A stretch of 37,077 nt of DNA from Chloroflexota bacterium. Its GTDB lineage: Bacteria; Chloroflexota; Dehalococcoidia; Lucifugimonadales; Australimonadaceae. The notes under the pieces are model-generated. The model saw only the letters and a list, made by a program, of their open reading frames with translations, made no database searches and was not told the origin of the DNA. Positions within the stretch are counted from its first letter, which is position 1, and each line of letters opens with the position of its first letter. Location: positions 1-37,077 of the forward strand of contig JADFRC010000003.1 of the NCBI GenBank assembly GCA_022561455.1, given 5' to 3'. Made by a program: the position numbers and the translations under genes. This document shows positions 16,574 through 28,916 of this stretch, one piece after another.

Positions 16574-17869
16574 ATGGCCCGACCGAGCAGATTCCAACTC
16601 GTTGCCGCCCTGGCGCACCGCGATTTCCGCTTGTTCTGGGCCGGGAGCGCGCTGTCCGTCGCGGGACGCCAGACGTCGATGCTCGCGATGGCCTGGCTGT
16701 TGTTCGATATCACCGGCTCGCCGCTTCAGCTCGGGCTCCTGGGCTTCGTCCGGTTCGTGCCGTCCCTGGTCCTCGGACTAGCCGGCGGCGTGGCCGCCGA
16801 CAAGGCGGACCGGCGCCGGCTCCTCATCGGAACGGCCCTTGGCGGCGCGGTGGTCTTCACGGCCCTCGCCACGGTGACGCTGACCGGGTCGGTGCAGACC
16901 TGGCACGTCCTGGCGGCCGGGTTTGCCGCGGCGTCGGTGGGCGCGTTCGAGGGGCCGTCGCGCCAGTCGATCTTCCCGCACCTGATCGACCGCCGCGACC
17001 TGACCAACGCCGTCGCGCTCACCGCGACCATCAACCCGTCGGTGCGCATCGTCATGCCGTTGGCGGCGGGGATCGCGATCGACCGGCTCGGCGAGGGGTA
17101 CACCGGCGCTGGCGCCGTGCTGGCCTTCATCGCGGGCATGTATCTGGTGTCCAGCTATCTGCTGTTCAGGGTGCACATGCCCCGCCTCAAGGGTGCGCTG
17201 GGGAGCGGCATCCAGAACGTCGTCGCGGGCGTGCGCTACGTCCGTTCCAACCACGTCTTCGCGTTCCTGATCCTGATGGCCTACGTCTGGGCTTTCTTCG
17301 GGCAGTCCTACACCATCCTCCTGCCGGTGTTCGCATCCGCGATCGACGAGGAGTCGTCGGGGATCATCCTGGGGTCGCTGCACTCGATCAGCGGTCTCGG
17401 CGGGTTCATCGGGGCGCTCGGCAGCGGCGCGCTCCGATCGGTGCCGAGGCCAGGTCTCGTCATCGTGGCGATGGGCGTCGCGTTCGGCGCGGCCGTGGCG
17501 GGGTTCGCCTACAGCCCGTGGTACGGACTGACCTTGCTTCTGCTGATGCTCGCGTCGATGAGCCATGAGATCTTCGGGGTCACAGCCATGAGCATCCTGC
17601 AGCGCAGGCTGGACGACGAGTACCGCGGCCGCGTGATGGGGCTGTGGGGGATGCAGTTCTCCGTGCTGCACTCGCTCGGCAACCTCCAGATCGGCGCGCT
17701 CGCGCTCTTCCTGGGCGCCCCAGCGGCCGCCGCGATCGCCGGAGCCATCGTGGCCACGTTCGCCGTCTTCGTGGCGGGCTCCGACCGGCAGATCCGCAGC
17801 CTGCGGCACGACCCGCACCCAGGGGCAGAGGACGCCGCAGCGACGCCTCCGGAGCGCGAAGGCGCATGA
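16574..17869 (+). CDS. MFS exporter (EntS/MFS_3-like)
   Basis: 431 residues with about twelve membrane helices. FQLVAALAHRDFRLFWAGSALS at the start, then LGFVRFVPSLVLGLAGGVAADKADRRRLLI (the conserved helix 2-3 loop), FAAASVGAFEGPSRQSIFPHLIDRRDLTNAVAL and the C-terminal DDEYRGRVMGLWGMQF are characteristic of the DHA3/EntS type of drug or siderophore exporters. Substrate unknown. Its stop overlaps the HAD start by ATGA, so the two are one operon. The start codon lies 40 bases downstream of the repeat array. Confidence 0.88.
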   Translation: MARPSRFQLVAALAHRDFRLFWAGSALSVAGRQTSMLAMAWLLFDITGSPLQLGLLGFVRFVPSLVLGLAGGVAADKADRRRLLIGTALGGAVVFTALATVTLTGSVQTWHVLAAGFAAASVGAFEGPSRQSIFPHLIDRRDLTNAVALTATINPSVRIVMPLAAGIAIDRLGEGYTGAGAVLAFIAGMYLVSSYLLFRVHMPRLKGALGSGIQNVVAGVRYVRSNHVFAFLILMAYVWAFFGQSYTILLPVFASAIDEESSGIILGSLHSISGLGGFIGALGSGALRSVPRPGLVIVAMGVAFGAAVAGFAYSPWYGLTLLLLMLASMSHEIFGVTAMSILQRRLDDEYRGRVMGLWGMQFSVLHSLGNLQIGALALFLGAPAAAAIAGAIVATFAVFVAGSDRQIRSLRHDPHPGAEDAAATPPEREGA

Positions 17870-18600
17870 TCGAGGCCGTCTTCCTCGACTTCTACGGCAC
17901 GCTGGTCAAGTGGGCGCCCGACGCCGAGGAGATGCAGCGCGACGCCGCCGCGGCCGAAGGGCTGGCCGTCGACCCCGCGGCGGTCGCTCGCGCCTACACC
18001 GCCGCCAACGCGTACATGAACGCGGAGAACGCGCAGGAGCGCATCGCCGCGCGCTCAGGCGAGGACCGCGCGCGGTTCTTCGCCGAGTACGAGCGCCGGC
18101 TCCTGGCCGCGGCCGGCTACGACGTGGACGTAGCGCTGGCCGGGCGGATCTGGGCTCGCGTGCAGGCGGCGCAGAAGGAGCTGGCGCCGTACGACGACGC
18201 GCTCCCGGCGCTCCGAGCGCTCCGCGAGGCGGGAGTGAGGCTCGGCGTCGTCTCGAACATGGGCCGCGAGCTCGGCTCGATCCTGGAGCACCTCGGCTTG
18301 GCAGCGCACCTCGATAGCTGGATGTCGAGCGAGGAGGCGGGCGTCGCCAAGCCGCACGCCGCGATCTTCAAAGCCGCGCTCGATCAGGCCGGCGTGCGTG
18401 CGGACGCAGCGCTCTTCGTCGGCGACAGCTACGACTCCGACGTGCTCGGCGCGCAGGACGCCGGGATGCGGGCGGCACTGCTGCTACGCGACCCCGAAGC
18501 GGCGCCGCCGCCGGGCTGCGCGGTCGTGCGCACGCTGGGCGAGGTCCTCGGCCACGCGCGTGACCTCGGTTTGAGGCCGGAGCGCACACGAAAGGAGTAG
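17866..18600 (+). CDS. HAD-superfamily hydrolase (haloacid dehalogenase-like)
   Basis: 244 residues from ATG 17866; the longer track start overlaps the MFS gene. Motif I is LDFYGTLV (nucleophile Asp8; the second Asp is Tyr, as in haloacid dehalogenases and many related phosphatases), motif II VVSNMG, motif III Lys in GVAKPHAAIF, and motif IV FVGDSYDSDVLGA. The helical cap domain lies between motif I and II. It is expected to hydrolyse a small phosphorylated or halogenated compound; the substrate is not readable. Confidence 0.9.
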   Translation: MIEAVFLDFYGTLVKWAPDAEEMQRDAAAAEGLAVDPAAVARAYTAANAYMNAENAQERIAARSGEDRARFFAEYERRLLAAAGYDVDVALAGRIWARVQAAQKELAPYDDALPALRALREAGVRLGVVSNMGRELGSILEHLGLAAHLDSWMSSEEAGVAKPHAAIFKAALDQAGVRADAALFVGDSYDSDVLGAQDAGMRAALLLRDPEAAPPPGCAVVRTLGEVLGHARDLGLRPERTRKE

Positions 18601-18633
18601 CGCTCCGGGGGGGCGCGTGTGGTAAGCTTGCGT

Positions 18634-18653
18634 CAGCGGCAACGAGGCCGCTG
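18634..18653. terminator. stem-loop after the HAD gene
   Basis: CAGCGGC-AACGAG-GCCGCTG is a perfect 7-bp stem followed by CGTTCATTCTCTC, which is moderately T-rich. It could be a weak terminator of the MFS-HAD operon or a leader structure of the next gene. Confidence 0.4.
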
Positions 18654-18680
18654 CGTTCATTCTCTCCCCCCTGTGCCCCG

Positions 18681-18955
18681 ATGGCCTATCAGGTCTATTT
18701 CGCCGACCTCACCGAAGAGAACCGGTCGCTGATCCTGACCCTGCTCCGCTTGAAGGAGGAATCCGGAAAGCTGGAGCCGAGCGAGGAAGAGCTTCTGGCG
18801 AAGCTGCGCGAGGAAGCCGCGGCGTTGCCGCAGTCGGCTTTCGCCGAAGCGCCTCGCAGCAGCAGCAGCAGCAGCGGCAGGGGCAACGGCGTTCCTTCTC
18901 CCGGCGCGGCTCCGGCAACGGCCGGGGCCACCAGAGCAACGGCGACCGCGGCTAG
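18681..18955 (+). CDS. small unknown protein, probably frameshifted at an AGC repeat
   Basis: The first 58 residues (MAYQVYFADLTEENRSLILT, then a charged helix with LKEESGKLEPSEEELLAKLREEA) look like a real protein. In the ATG frame the ORF then runs through a serine tract and antisense across the 3' end of mfd to 19211, which is unlikely. Moving to the -1 frame inside the tract of six AGC units gives a glutamine run, then RRGSGNGRGHQSNGDRG and a stop at 18955, just short of the convergent mfd stop. That makes a tidy protein of about 91 residues with a Gly/Arg tail. I do not recognise the family. The shift could be a sequencing error, a mutation or slippage. Confidence 0.5.
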
Positions 18956-18977
18956 CCCTCACGCGGCGGGCCAGCTC

Positions 18978-22520
<3,543 letters not shown>

Positions 22521-22739
22521 CGATAGCGCTCCAGAACCTACGGATGGGCGTCCCCGGCAAGCCGGGCACGCCAAAAGGGCCGGCAGGCCGGCCTCATGGG
22601 CATCCTATCACCTCGGTGGTGCGCTCGAAGGTTCTTCGCCGGAGGGGAGCGCCCCGGCCCTCACGCCGGCCGGGGTTGCGTTACAATCGGTCGGTACCTG
22701 GCGCAGCGTTCCCGCGCGTGCTGCGCGAGCGAGTCACCG
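22521..22739. promoter_or_regulatory. divergent promoter region mfd/proB
   Basis: 219 bases between divergent genes. TACAAT at 22682-22687 on the plus strand is a good -10 element with the proB start about 50 bases downstream; no good -35 is visible. GGCCGGCAGGCCGGCC-type inverted repeats lie near 22580-22595 and CCCCGGCC/GGCCGGGG around 22652-22675; these could be hairpins or operators. Confidence 0.4.
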
Positions 22740-23924
22740 ATGGCCTCTCGAACCCCCAAGAAAGCGCCCGCCGAGAACGGGCCCAAGCTCGCCTACCGGC
22801 GCATCGTCGTCAAGGCGGGCACGAACGTGCTTACCCGCGGCGGGCCGGGCCTGGACCGCGCGATGATGGCCTCGCTCGTCTCGCAGGTCGTGGCGGTCCG
22901 CCGCCTCGGCGCGCAGGTGCTCCTCGTGACCTCGGGCGCGATCGCGGCCGGGCGCGAGGCCTTGGGCGAGCCGCGGGCGACGAAGGGCGTGGCGCTCTCC
23001 CAGATGCTCGCCGCCGTCGGACAGAGCCGGCTGATGCACGCGTACCAGGAGCTCTTCTCCCACGACGACGTCGTCGTCGCGCAGACGCTGCTCACGCGCC
23101 GCGACGTGGACGACCGCGTCGGCTACCTCAACGTGCGCAACACGCTCGAGGGGCTCATCGACGCCGGCGTCGTGCCCATCGTCAACGAGAACGACGTGGT
23201 CGACACCGCGGAGATCGGCCAGGACCGCTTCGGCGACAACGACACGCTCTCGGCGCTGGTCGCGAACCTGGTCGACGCCGACCTGCTGGTGATGCTCACC
23301 GACACGGGTGGGCTGTACACGGCCGACCCCAAACGCGACCCGAGCGCGACGCTGATCCCCCTGGTCGAGAGCGTCGACGACTCCGTGATGGAGCTCGCCG
23401 AAGAGCACCGGAGCGCCAGCACGCGCGGCGGCATGGCATCGAAGCTCGCGGCGGCGAAGCAGGCCACCGAGGCCGGCGTCACGGTCGTGATCGCACCCGG
23501 CGGCGAGCCGGACGTCGTGCAGCGGGTCGCGTGCGGCGAGCCCCTGGGCACGCTGTTCCCGACCGGGACGACGAAGGTGGAGAGCCGCAAGCGGTGGCTG
23601 CTCAGTGGCATGGCCGACAGCGGTGGCGTGCTCGTGGCCGACGACGGCGCCGTGCGGGCGGTCCGCGCTCAGGAGCGCAGCCTGCTGCCGGCCGGCGTCC
23701 GCGGCGTGCGGGGCGCCTTCCGGCGCGGCGACGTGATCTCGGTCGAGAGCACCAGCGGCCAGCGCATCGCCTATGGGATCGCGAACTACGACGCCGACGA
23801 CCTGCGGGCCATCCAGCAGGCGAAGTCGGACCAGATCATGGACCTCATCGGCCACCACTACGGCGACGAAGCCATCCACCGCAACAACATGGTCGTCCTC
23901 GGCCGCAACGGGGCGGACTCATGA
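22740..23924 (+). CDS. proB: glutamate 5-kinase with PUA domain
   Basis: 394 residues from ATG 22740; the upstream track extension covers the promoter. ProB phosphorylates glutamate to gamma-glutamyl phosphate, the feedback-controlled first step of proline synthesis. The amino-acid-kinase domain shows [53 protein letters not shown] and [13 protein letters not shown]; the last 90 residues ([21 protein letters not shown]) form the PUA domain typical of long ProB. The stop overlaps the proA start by ATGA. Confidence 0.97.
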   Translation: MASRTPKKAPAENGPKLAYRRIVVKAGTNVLTRGGPGLDRAMMASLVSQVVAVRRLGAQVLLVTSGAIAAGREALGEPRATKGVALSQMLAAVGQSRLMHAYQELFSHDDVVVAQTLLTRRDVDDRVGYLNVRNTLEGLIDAGVVPIVNENDVVDTAEIGQDRFGDNDTLSALVANLVDADLLVMLTDTGGLYTADPKRDPSATLIPLVESVDDSVMELAEEHRSASTRGGMASKLAAAKQATEAGVTVVIAPGGEPDVVQRVACGEPLGTLFPTGTTKVESRKRWLLSGMADSGGVLVADDGAVRAVRAQERSLLPAGVRGVRGAFRRGDVISVESTSGQRIAYGIANYDADDLRAIQQAKSDQIMDLIGHHYGDEAIHRNNMVVLGRNGADS

Positions 23925-25195
23925 CGACGGCAGTCTCCGAGCTCATCACCAAGGCCAAGGCGGCCAAGGCTGCGGCACGCAGCTTGCGCATGCTGCCGAC
24001 CGAGACGAAGAACGCGGCGCTCGAAGGGATCGCGGCCGCGCTCGAGCGCGGCCAGCGTGCCATCCTCGACGCCAACGCCCTCGACATGGACGCGGGCCGT
24101 GCGGCGGACCTCGGCGAGTCGGTCCTCGACCGCCTGCTGCTCACCGAGGAGCGGCTGATCGGCATGGCCGCCGACGTGCGGGCGGTCGCCGCGCTGCCGG
24201 ACCCGGTCGGCGAGGAGTTCGACCAGCGCACGCTGGAGAACGGCATCCGTCTGGCGCACCGGCGCGTGCCCCTCGGCGTCATCGGCTGCGTGTACGAGAA
24301 CCGCCCGAACGTCACCATCGACATCTCGGCGCTCTGCCTGAAATCCGGCAATGCGGTCGTGCTGCGCGGCGGCAAGGAGGCCATACACTCCAACACCGCG
24401 CTGACGGCGCTCGTCCGCGACGCGCTCGGATCGGCCGGCGTCACGCCCGAGGCCGTCCAGTTCATCACCGACACCGACCGCGCCGTCGTGGAGCAGATGG
24501 TCCGGCTCAAGGACTACCTCGACCTCTTCATCCCGCGCGGCGGCGAGCAGTTCATCCGCTGGGTGCGCGAGAACGCGACCGTCCCCTCGGTGACGGGCGG
24601 CATCGGCGTCGTCCACACCTACGTGGACGAGACGGCCGACGCCGAGGATGCCGCGGCCATCGTCTTCAACGCGAAGGTCCAGCGCCCCAGCGTCTGCAAC
24701 GCGCTCGACACGCTGCTCATCCACCCCGCGGCGGCCGCCCGCATGCTGCCCGACATCGCCTCGCGGCTCACCGCCGCGGGCGTCGAGCTGCGCTGCGACC
24801 AGCGGGCGCTCGCGCTCCTGGGGCCCGTCGACGACCGCCCGATCAAGGCGGCGGAGGAGGGGGACTTCGGGCAGGAGTTCCTCGCGCTGGTGCTCTCGAT
24901 ACGCGTCGTCGACTCGCTCGATGAGGCGATCGAGCACATCGAGACGTACGGCTCGGGCCACACCGAGGCCATCGTGACGGGCGACGACGCGGCCGCAGCG
25001 CGCTTCGTCGACGAGGTGGACGCGGCCGTGGTGCTGGTCAACGCCAGCACGCGGTTCAACGACGGCGGCCAGCTCGGGCTGGGCGCGGAGGTCGCCATCA
25101 GCACCGGCAAGCTGCACGCCCGCGGGCCGATGGGGCTCCGCGAGCTGACGAGCTACAAGTGGGTGGCGCTGGGCACGGGCCAGGTGCGCCCGTAG
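23921..25195 (+). CDS. proA: gamma-glutamyl phosphate reductase
   Basis: 424 residues from ATG 23921, overlapping proB by four bases. ProA reduces gamma-glutamyl phosphate to glutamate semialdehyde with NADPH. It is an aldehyde-dehydrogenase-fold enzyme: [47 protein letters not shown], the catalytic cysteine in [13 protein letters not shown], and [21 protein letters not shown] near the end. The track's 883-residue version is an artefact of an upstream frame. With proB it supplies two of the three steps to proline; proC is not in the window. Confidence 0.98.
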   Translation: MTTAVSELITKAKAAKAAARSLRMLPTETKNAALEGIAAALERGQRAILDANALDMDAGRAADLGESVLDRLLLTEERLIGMAADVRAVAALPDPVGEEFDQRTLENGIRLAHRRVPLGVIGCVYENRPNVTIDISALCLKSGNAVVLRGGKEAIHSNTALTALVRDALGSAGVTPEAVQFITDTDRAVVEQMVRLKDYLDLFIPRGGEQFIRWVRENATVPSVTGGIGVVHTYVDETADAEDAAAIVFNAKVQRPSVCNALDTLLIHPAAAARMLPDIASRLTAAGVELRCDQRALALLGPVDDRPIKAAEEGDFGQEFLALVLSIRVVDSLDEAIEHIETYGSGHTEAIVTGDDAAAARFVDEVDAAVVLVNASTRFNDGGQLGLGAEVAISTGKLHARGPMGLRELTSYKWVALGTGQVRP

Positions 25196-25222
25196 CGGCA
25201 ACGCCGCGCCGAGCGAGTGGGA

Positions 25223-25430
25223 GCCTCGCTGCAAAAAGCCCTCGCGCACCCGAGGGGAGTGCAGAGAGCCTGCCCTGAGCTTGTCGAAGGGGGCTCTGCC
25301 CCCTCTGCCGGGGGCACGGGGGTGTCCCCCGTAACTGGCTTTTACACCCCCTTCCTGGCGAGGAAGGGGGACGGGGGGATGGTCGAAACGCTGGTGGGGC
25401 ACCAACGCTCCCGCGACGGGGCGGGGGTCA
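25223..25430. repeat. hairpin element copy D1 with nested CCCTGAGC..GTCGAAGGG repeat
   Basis: Core 25255-25392: GAGTGCAGAG, hairpin 1 enlarged by an inserted CCCTGAGCTTGTCGAAGGG, hairpin 2 (GGGGGTGTCCCCC), GGCTTTTACAC, hairpin 3 (CCCCCTTCCT-GGCG-AGGAAGGGGG) and GGATGGTCGAAACG. The outer limits are approximate. Confidence 0.8.
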
Positions 25431-25460
25431 GGCACAGCCAAGTGAGTGAGGAGGGAGCAC

Positions 25461-25769
25461 ATGCTGCGATTCGAGCGTGAGTGCCGCACACCGTACTCGG
25501 AGGTGTACACGATCTACGACGACGACCAGCCGCAGGGCCGGTTCGACGTCCACTTCGCCGGGAACCTGATCCACGCCACGCTGTGCGTGTCGGAGCGCTA
25601 CACCCAGGACGAGATCCAGGACCTGATCGAGGACCTGGACGGCGAGCTGCTCGACGCCATCGGCCTCACGCGCGACGACTTCATCGTGCACGTCCACCAG
25701 GGCCGCGACGTCGGCGTCTTCTCCCACAGCGAGTACAGCGAGGACGAGCAGGCACCCTCGGAGAACTGA
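25461..25769 (+). CDS. small acidic protein of unknown function
   Basis: 102 residues from ATG 25461, preceded by GAGGAGGGAG; the track's GTG start lies upstream of this site. The sequence is well organised (MLRFERECRTPYSEVYTIYD, GRFDVHFAGNLIHATLCVSE, then an acidic helix TQDEIQDLIEDLDGELLDAIG and DDFIVHVHQGRDVGVF), suggesting a compact alpha/beta domain. I do not recognise a family. It lies between two hairpin elements, and the good ribosome site and coherent fold pattern argue that it is a real gene. Confidence 0.7.
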   Translation: MLRFERECRTPYSEVYTIYDDDQPQGRFDVHFAGNLIHATLCVSERYTQDEIQDLIEDLDGELLDAIGLTRDDFIVHVHQGRDVGVFSHSEYSEDEQAPSEN

Positions 25770-25792
25770 CGCCCTCCGTGGGCAGCCGCCTT

Positions 25793-26003
25793 GCCTCAAG
25801 ACCCCTGCCCGTGCACCGGATGGGGTGTGCAGAGGGGCGAAGCCCCTTCGTCGGGGACGGGGGGCGTCCCCCGCCTTTGGCTTCACCACCCCTTCCTAGC
25901 GAGAGCCTGCCCTGAGCTCTGTCGAAGGGAAGGGGGACGGGGGGGATGGTCGAAACGCTGGTGAGGCACCGACACCACAGGAGCAGAGCGGAGGTTCTAA
26001 GAC
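25793..26003. repeat. hairpin element copy D2 with nested repeat in hairpin 3
   Basis: Left end CCTCAAGACCCC, hairpin 1 (AGGGGC-GAA-GCCCCT), hairpin 2 (GGGGGGCGTCCCCC), hairpin 3 split by CCCTGAGCTCTGTCGAAGGG, GGATGGTCGAAACG, then the right end GCGGAGGTTCTAAGAC. The two ends form an imperfect inverted repeat. Confidence 0.8.
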
Positions 26004-26025
26004 AACCCACCGTGAGCAGCACTCC

Positions 26026-26868
26026 ATGATCCTCGACTTCCACACGCACATCCTGCCGCCGTCGTTCCAAGAGCGCCGCGCCGAGATCGCCGAGCGCGAC
26101 GCGACGTTCGCCGCGCTGTTCGCCAACGACGGCGCGCGCATGGCGACGGCCGACGATCTCATCGCCGCGATGGACGAAGACGGCGTCGACACCTCGGTCG
26201 CCCTCGGCTACGGATGGTGCGACAAAGACGTCGCCCGCGAGTCCAACGACTACCTGCTGGAATCGGCCGAGCGCTTCCCCGGCCGGATCGTGCCGTTCTG
26301 CTCCGTCCACCCCAGGTGGGGCCGCGCGGCGCTGGCGGAGGTCGAGCGGTGCGTCGAGGCGGGCGCCGCCGGCATCGGCGAGCTGCACCCAACGTCGCAG
26401 CGCATCGCGCTCGGGCGCGACCGCGCTCTGGCCAAGCTGATGGCGCTCGCGGCCGAGCGCGGGCTGCCGGTCGTCGTGCACGGCTCGGAGCCGGTCGGCC
26501 ACGCCTACGCGGGCAAGGGCACGACGCACCCCGCCGAGCTGCTCGCGCTCATCTGCCGCTTCCCGGAGACGACCATCGTCTGCGCGCACTGGGGCGGCGG
26601 GCTGCCCTTCTACGCGCTCATGCCCGAGGTACGCGCCGCGCTTGCGAACGTGTACTTCGACTCGGCGGCCTCACCGTTCCTCTACGAGCCGGGTGTCTTC
26701 GGAGCCGTGGCGGGAACGGCCGGGACCGAGCGCATGCTCTTCGGCTCCGACTTCCCGCTCATGCGGGCGCACCGGGTCGCGAAAGAAGCCATCGACGGGC
26801 TCCCGGCGAAGGACGCGGCCGAGGTCATGGGCGGCAACGCGGCGCGGCTGCTGGGTCTAGACCCGTGA
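26026..26868 (+). CDS. amidohydrolase-family metal-dependent hydrolase (Amidohydro_2)
   Basis: 280 residues. Starts with the metal motif LDFHTHILPPSF, then VDTSVALGYGW, RFPGRIVPFCSVHP, AAGIGELHP, VVVHGSEPVGH (a metal-binding His), VCAHWGGGLPFYA and the catalytic GSDFPLM. This is the ACMSD/Amidohydrolase_2 branch of TIM-barrel hydrolases and decarboxylases. The substrate is unknown. The stop overlaps the mug start (GTGA), so it heads a three-gene operon. Its start lies 20 bases after hairpin element D2. Confidence 0.88.
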   Translation: MILDFHTHILPPSFQERRAEIAERDATFAALFANDGARMATADDLIAAMDEDGVDTSVALGYGWCDKDVARESNDYLLESAERFPGRIVPFCSVHPRWGRAALAEVERCVEAGAAGIGELHPTSQRIALGRDRALAKLMALAAERGLPVVVHGSEPVGHAYAGKGTTHPAELLALICRFPETTIVCAHWGGGLPFYALMPEVRAALANVYFDSAASPFLYEPGVFGAVAGTAGTERMLFGSDFPLMRAHRVAKEAIDGLPAKDAAEVMGGNAARLLGLDP

Positions 26869-27410
26869 GCAGCCCGACGCTGCCCGACTACCTGCGGCCC
26901 GGCCTCGACATCGTGTTCGTCGGCATCAACCCAGGCGCGTATTCGGCGAGCGTCGGCAAGTACTTCGCGACGCCGCAGAACCGCTTCTGGCCCGCGCTCA
27001 ACCGCTCGGGGATCGTCGGCGCCGGGCGCGACCTGGGCCCCGGCGACGAGGCCTGGCTGAGCGACCGGGGCCTCGGCTTCACCGACGTCGTCAAGCGCGC
27101 CTCCAACAGCGCATCGAGCCTGCGCGCCGCGGACTTCCGCAAGTGGGCGCCCGTCGCGAAGGCCAAGCTGGTCGAGGCCGCGCCGCTGGTCGTCTGCTTC
27201 AACGGTGTGACCGGGTTCAAGTGGTTCATGCAGTACGCCGAGGCTGTAAAGGTCGACGTGGAGCTCGGCCGGCAGCCGGGGCTTCTGGGGACGAGCCGGG
27301 TCTTCGTGGCGCCGAACCCGAGTCCGGCCAACGCCGTGTACTCGCTGGATGCCATCGCCGGCTGGTACCGGCGCCTCGGCGAGCTGCGCGACGAGCTCAA
27401 GCGTGGCTGA
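26865..27410 (+). CDS. G/T(U)-mismatch-specific DNA glycosylase, Mug/TDG-like
   Basis: 181 residues from GTG 26865, overlapping the amidohydrolase stop. Key motifs: IVFVGINPGAYSASVGKYFA with the catalytic-site Asn of the GINPG motif, PQNRFWPALNRSGIV, GFTDVVKRAS and the C-terminal PNPSPAN intercalation loop. These are hallmarks of the Mug/TDG family of uracil-DNA glycosylase fold enzymes, which remove uracil or thymine opposite guanine. The track's longer ORF begins inside the amidohydrolase. The stop overlaps the ThpR gene start. Confidence 0.9.
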   Translation: MSSPTLPDYLRPGLDIVFVGINPGAYSASVGKYFATPQNRFWPALNRSGIVGAGRDLGPGDEAWLSDRGLGFTDVVKRASNSASSLRAADFRKWAPVAKAKLVEAAPLVVCFNGVTGFKWFMQYAEAVKVDVELGRQPGLLGTSRVFVAPNPSPANAVYSLDAIAGWYRRLGELRDELKRG

Positions 27411-27987
27411 CCCGCCGCTCCGCCTCTTTGTAAGCGTTGAGCTACCGCAGCACGTGCGCGGCGCTCTCAGCACGTCGATCGAACGATTGCGCTCAAGCCT
27501 GGGCGACGCCTACCGCTGGGTCAGGCCCGAGGCCGTCCACCTCACGCTGCGGTTCTTGGGCAACGTCGAGCAGGAGCGCGTGGCGGAGCTTGCCGCCGCC
27601 CTCGAAGCGGCGGTCGGGCCGCTCGCCGCGTTCGAATTGCGGCTCGACGGCACGGGCGTCTTCCCCAACGCGCGCGCACCGAGCGTCGTATGGGCCGGCC
27701 TCGGCGGAGAGTCCGCGGCGCTCGTCCGGCTCGTCGCAGCCGTCGGCACCGCGACCGCTGGCGTCGGCGAGCCCGCCGAGAGCCGGCCGTACGTGCCGCA
27801 CCTGACGCTCGGGCGGGTCCGCGGCCGGCTCGGTACGCGGGACGCCGGGGAGCTAGCCGCGCGTCTGCGCGAGCTCACGTACGAGGGTACCGCCCCGTTC
27901 CGCGTCGACGGCGTAAGCCTGATGCAAAGCGAGATCGGCCCCGCTGGCGCGCGCTACACGCGGCTGGCGTACGCGCCGCTCGGCTAG
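27403..27987 (+). CDS. thpR: RNA 2',3'-cyclic phosphodiesterase (2H family)
   Basis: 194 residues from GTG 27403, inside the end of the glycosylase gene. Two HxT motifs of the 2H phosphoesterase fold are visible: HLTLRFLG (His46) and HLTLGRVR (His133), with the family start RLFVSVELPQHVR. ThpR-type enzymes (formerly LigT) open 2',3'-cyclic phosphates in RNA. The 3' end overlaps the convergent uppP gene by a few bases. Confidence 0.92.
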   Translation: MADPPLRLFVSVELPQHVRGALSTSIERLRSSLGDAYRWVRPEAVHLTLRFLGNVEQERVAELAAALEAAVGPLAAFELRLDGTGVFPNARAPSVVWAGLGGESAALVRLVAAVGTATAGVGEPAESRPYVPHLTLGRVRGRLGTRDAGELAARLRELTYEGTAPFRVDGVSLMQSEIGPAGARYTRLAYAPLG

Positions 27988-28772
27988 CCCGCGACGGCCT
28001 CGAAGACCGCGCCGCCGATAACCGCCACCCCGACCAGCGCGACGAAGAAGGCGAGGTTCACCCGCCGCGCGAGCGCCAGCAGCACCTTGATGCTGGCGAG
28101 CCCCACGACGAACGCGACCGCCGCACCGGCCAGACCCTCGGCCGTCCGCAGCACGCCCGAATCGAGCCCCGCGAACAGCGCCGCGGCGAGCCCGGCGGGG
28201 ATGCCGAGGAGGAAGCTCAAGACCAACGCCTCGGAGCGCTCGACCCGCCGCCCGAGCAGCACCGCGACCGTCAGCCCGGAGCGGCTGAGGCCCGGCAGCG
28301 CCGCGAGCCCTTGCGCGAGGCCGGTCAGGACGGCGTCGAGGAGCGAGAGCCCGGTGCGGTCGCGGGTGCCGGAAATGGGCCGCCGCACCTGCACGGCCCC
28401 CGTCGCGACCATGAGCGCGCCGACGAGCGCCATCGCCCCGGCGCCGAACGCGCCGGAGAGATCGTCGAGCAGGAGCAGCAGCGGCAGCCCAACGACCGCG
28501 CTGACGACGGTCCCGACGGCCAGGAAGGCGAGCAGCGGCGAGGGGTGCATCGGGTCGCGCAGGAGCTCGCGCGCGATGCCTGCGACCTCCCGCCGGAACG
28601 CCACGACCGCCGCAAGCGACGTCCCGACGTGCAGCCAGAGCGCGACCGCGACGGCATCGGACGCGTCGTAGTCGAACAGGAACGCGGAGGCCGCCGTGAC
28701 GACCCCCTGCGAGCTGACCGGCAGCCATTCGGTGAGGCCCTGGAGCAGGCCGAGGAGTGCGCTCTCGATCAT
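27984..28772 (-). CDS. uppP: undecaprenyl-diphosphatase (UppP/BacA)
   Basis: 262 residues from ATG 28772, which gives the normal family N-terminus MIESALLGLLQGLTEWLPVSS; the track's start adds 18 residues and cannot be excluded because neither has a good ribosome site. The two catalytic motifs are EWLPVSSQG and GLSRSGLTVAVLLGRRVER. Seven or eight hydrophobic segments follow. UppP recycles the lipid carrier for cell wall synthesis and can give bacitracin resistance. The SSQG and WLPVSS spelling resembles archaeal-type or distant BacA proteins. Confidence 0.9.
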   Translation of the reverse strand: MIESALLGLLQGLTEWLPVSSQGVVTAASAFLFDYDASDAVAVALWLHVGTSLAAVVAFRREVAGIARELLRDPMHPSPLLAFLAVGTVVSAVVGLPLLLLLDDLSGAFGAGAMALVGALMVATGAVQVRRPISGTRDRTGLSLLDAVLTGLAQGLAALPGLSRSGLTVAVLLGRRVERSEALVLSFLLGIPAGLAAALFAGLDSGVLRTAEGLAGAAVAFVVGLASIKVLLALARRVNLAFFVALVGVAVIGGAVFEAVAG

Positions 28773-28843
28773 GGGGGGACGGCTCCACGACGGCGGACGG
28801 TTGACCTGGGTCGGGGCCGACGCCATGCTAAGCGACCGGCGCC

Positions 28844-28865
28844 AGGCCGCATAGGCTGGCGGCCT
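28844..28865. other. stem-loop between uppP and the PPOX gene
   Basis: AGGCCGC-ATAGGCTG-GCGGCCT, a perfect 7-bp stem with an 8-base loop, in the 144-base divergent spacer. No T-run. Possibly a leader structure or an operator. Confidence 0.4.
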
Positions 28866-28916
28866 AGCTCAACCGGCGGTTCTGGCCCATGTCTTACGCG
28901 AGATAGGAGATCAGAC

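Noticed and set aside
22544-23920. N-terminal 459 residues of the 883-residue proA ORF
   Set aside because: Out-of-frame translation of proB; proA starts at the ATG overlapping the proB stop.
23858-25510. 550-residue minus-strand ORF
   Set aside because: Antisense to proA; its beginning translates repeat element D1 (it contains the spurious PFDKLRAG-type peptide).
28850-28910. possible tRNA fragment (GGCGGTTCTGGCC near a stem)
   Set aside because: No cloverleaf can be drawn and no T-arm GTTCGA is present. No tRNA was found anywhere in the window.
27690-28916. N-terminal part of the 546-residue ORF ending at 29330
   Set aside because: Shadow of ThpR and antisense uppP; the PPOX protein starts at GTG 28917 behind TAGGAG.
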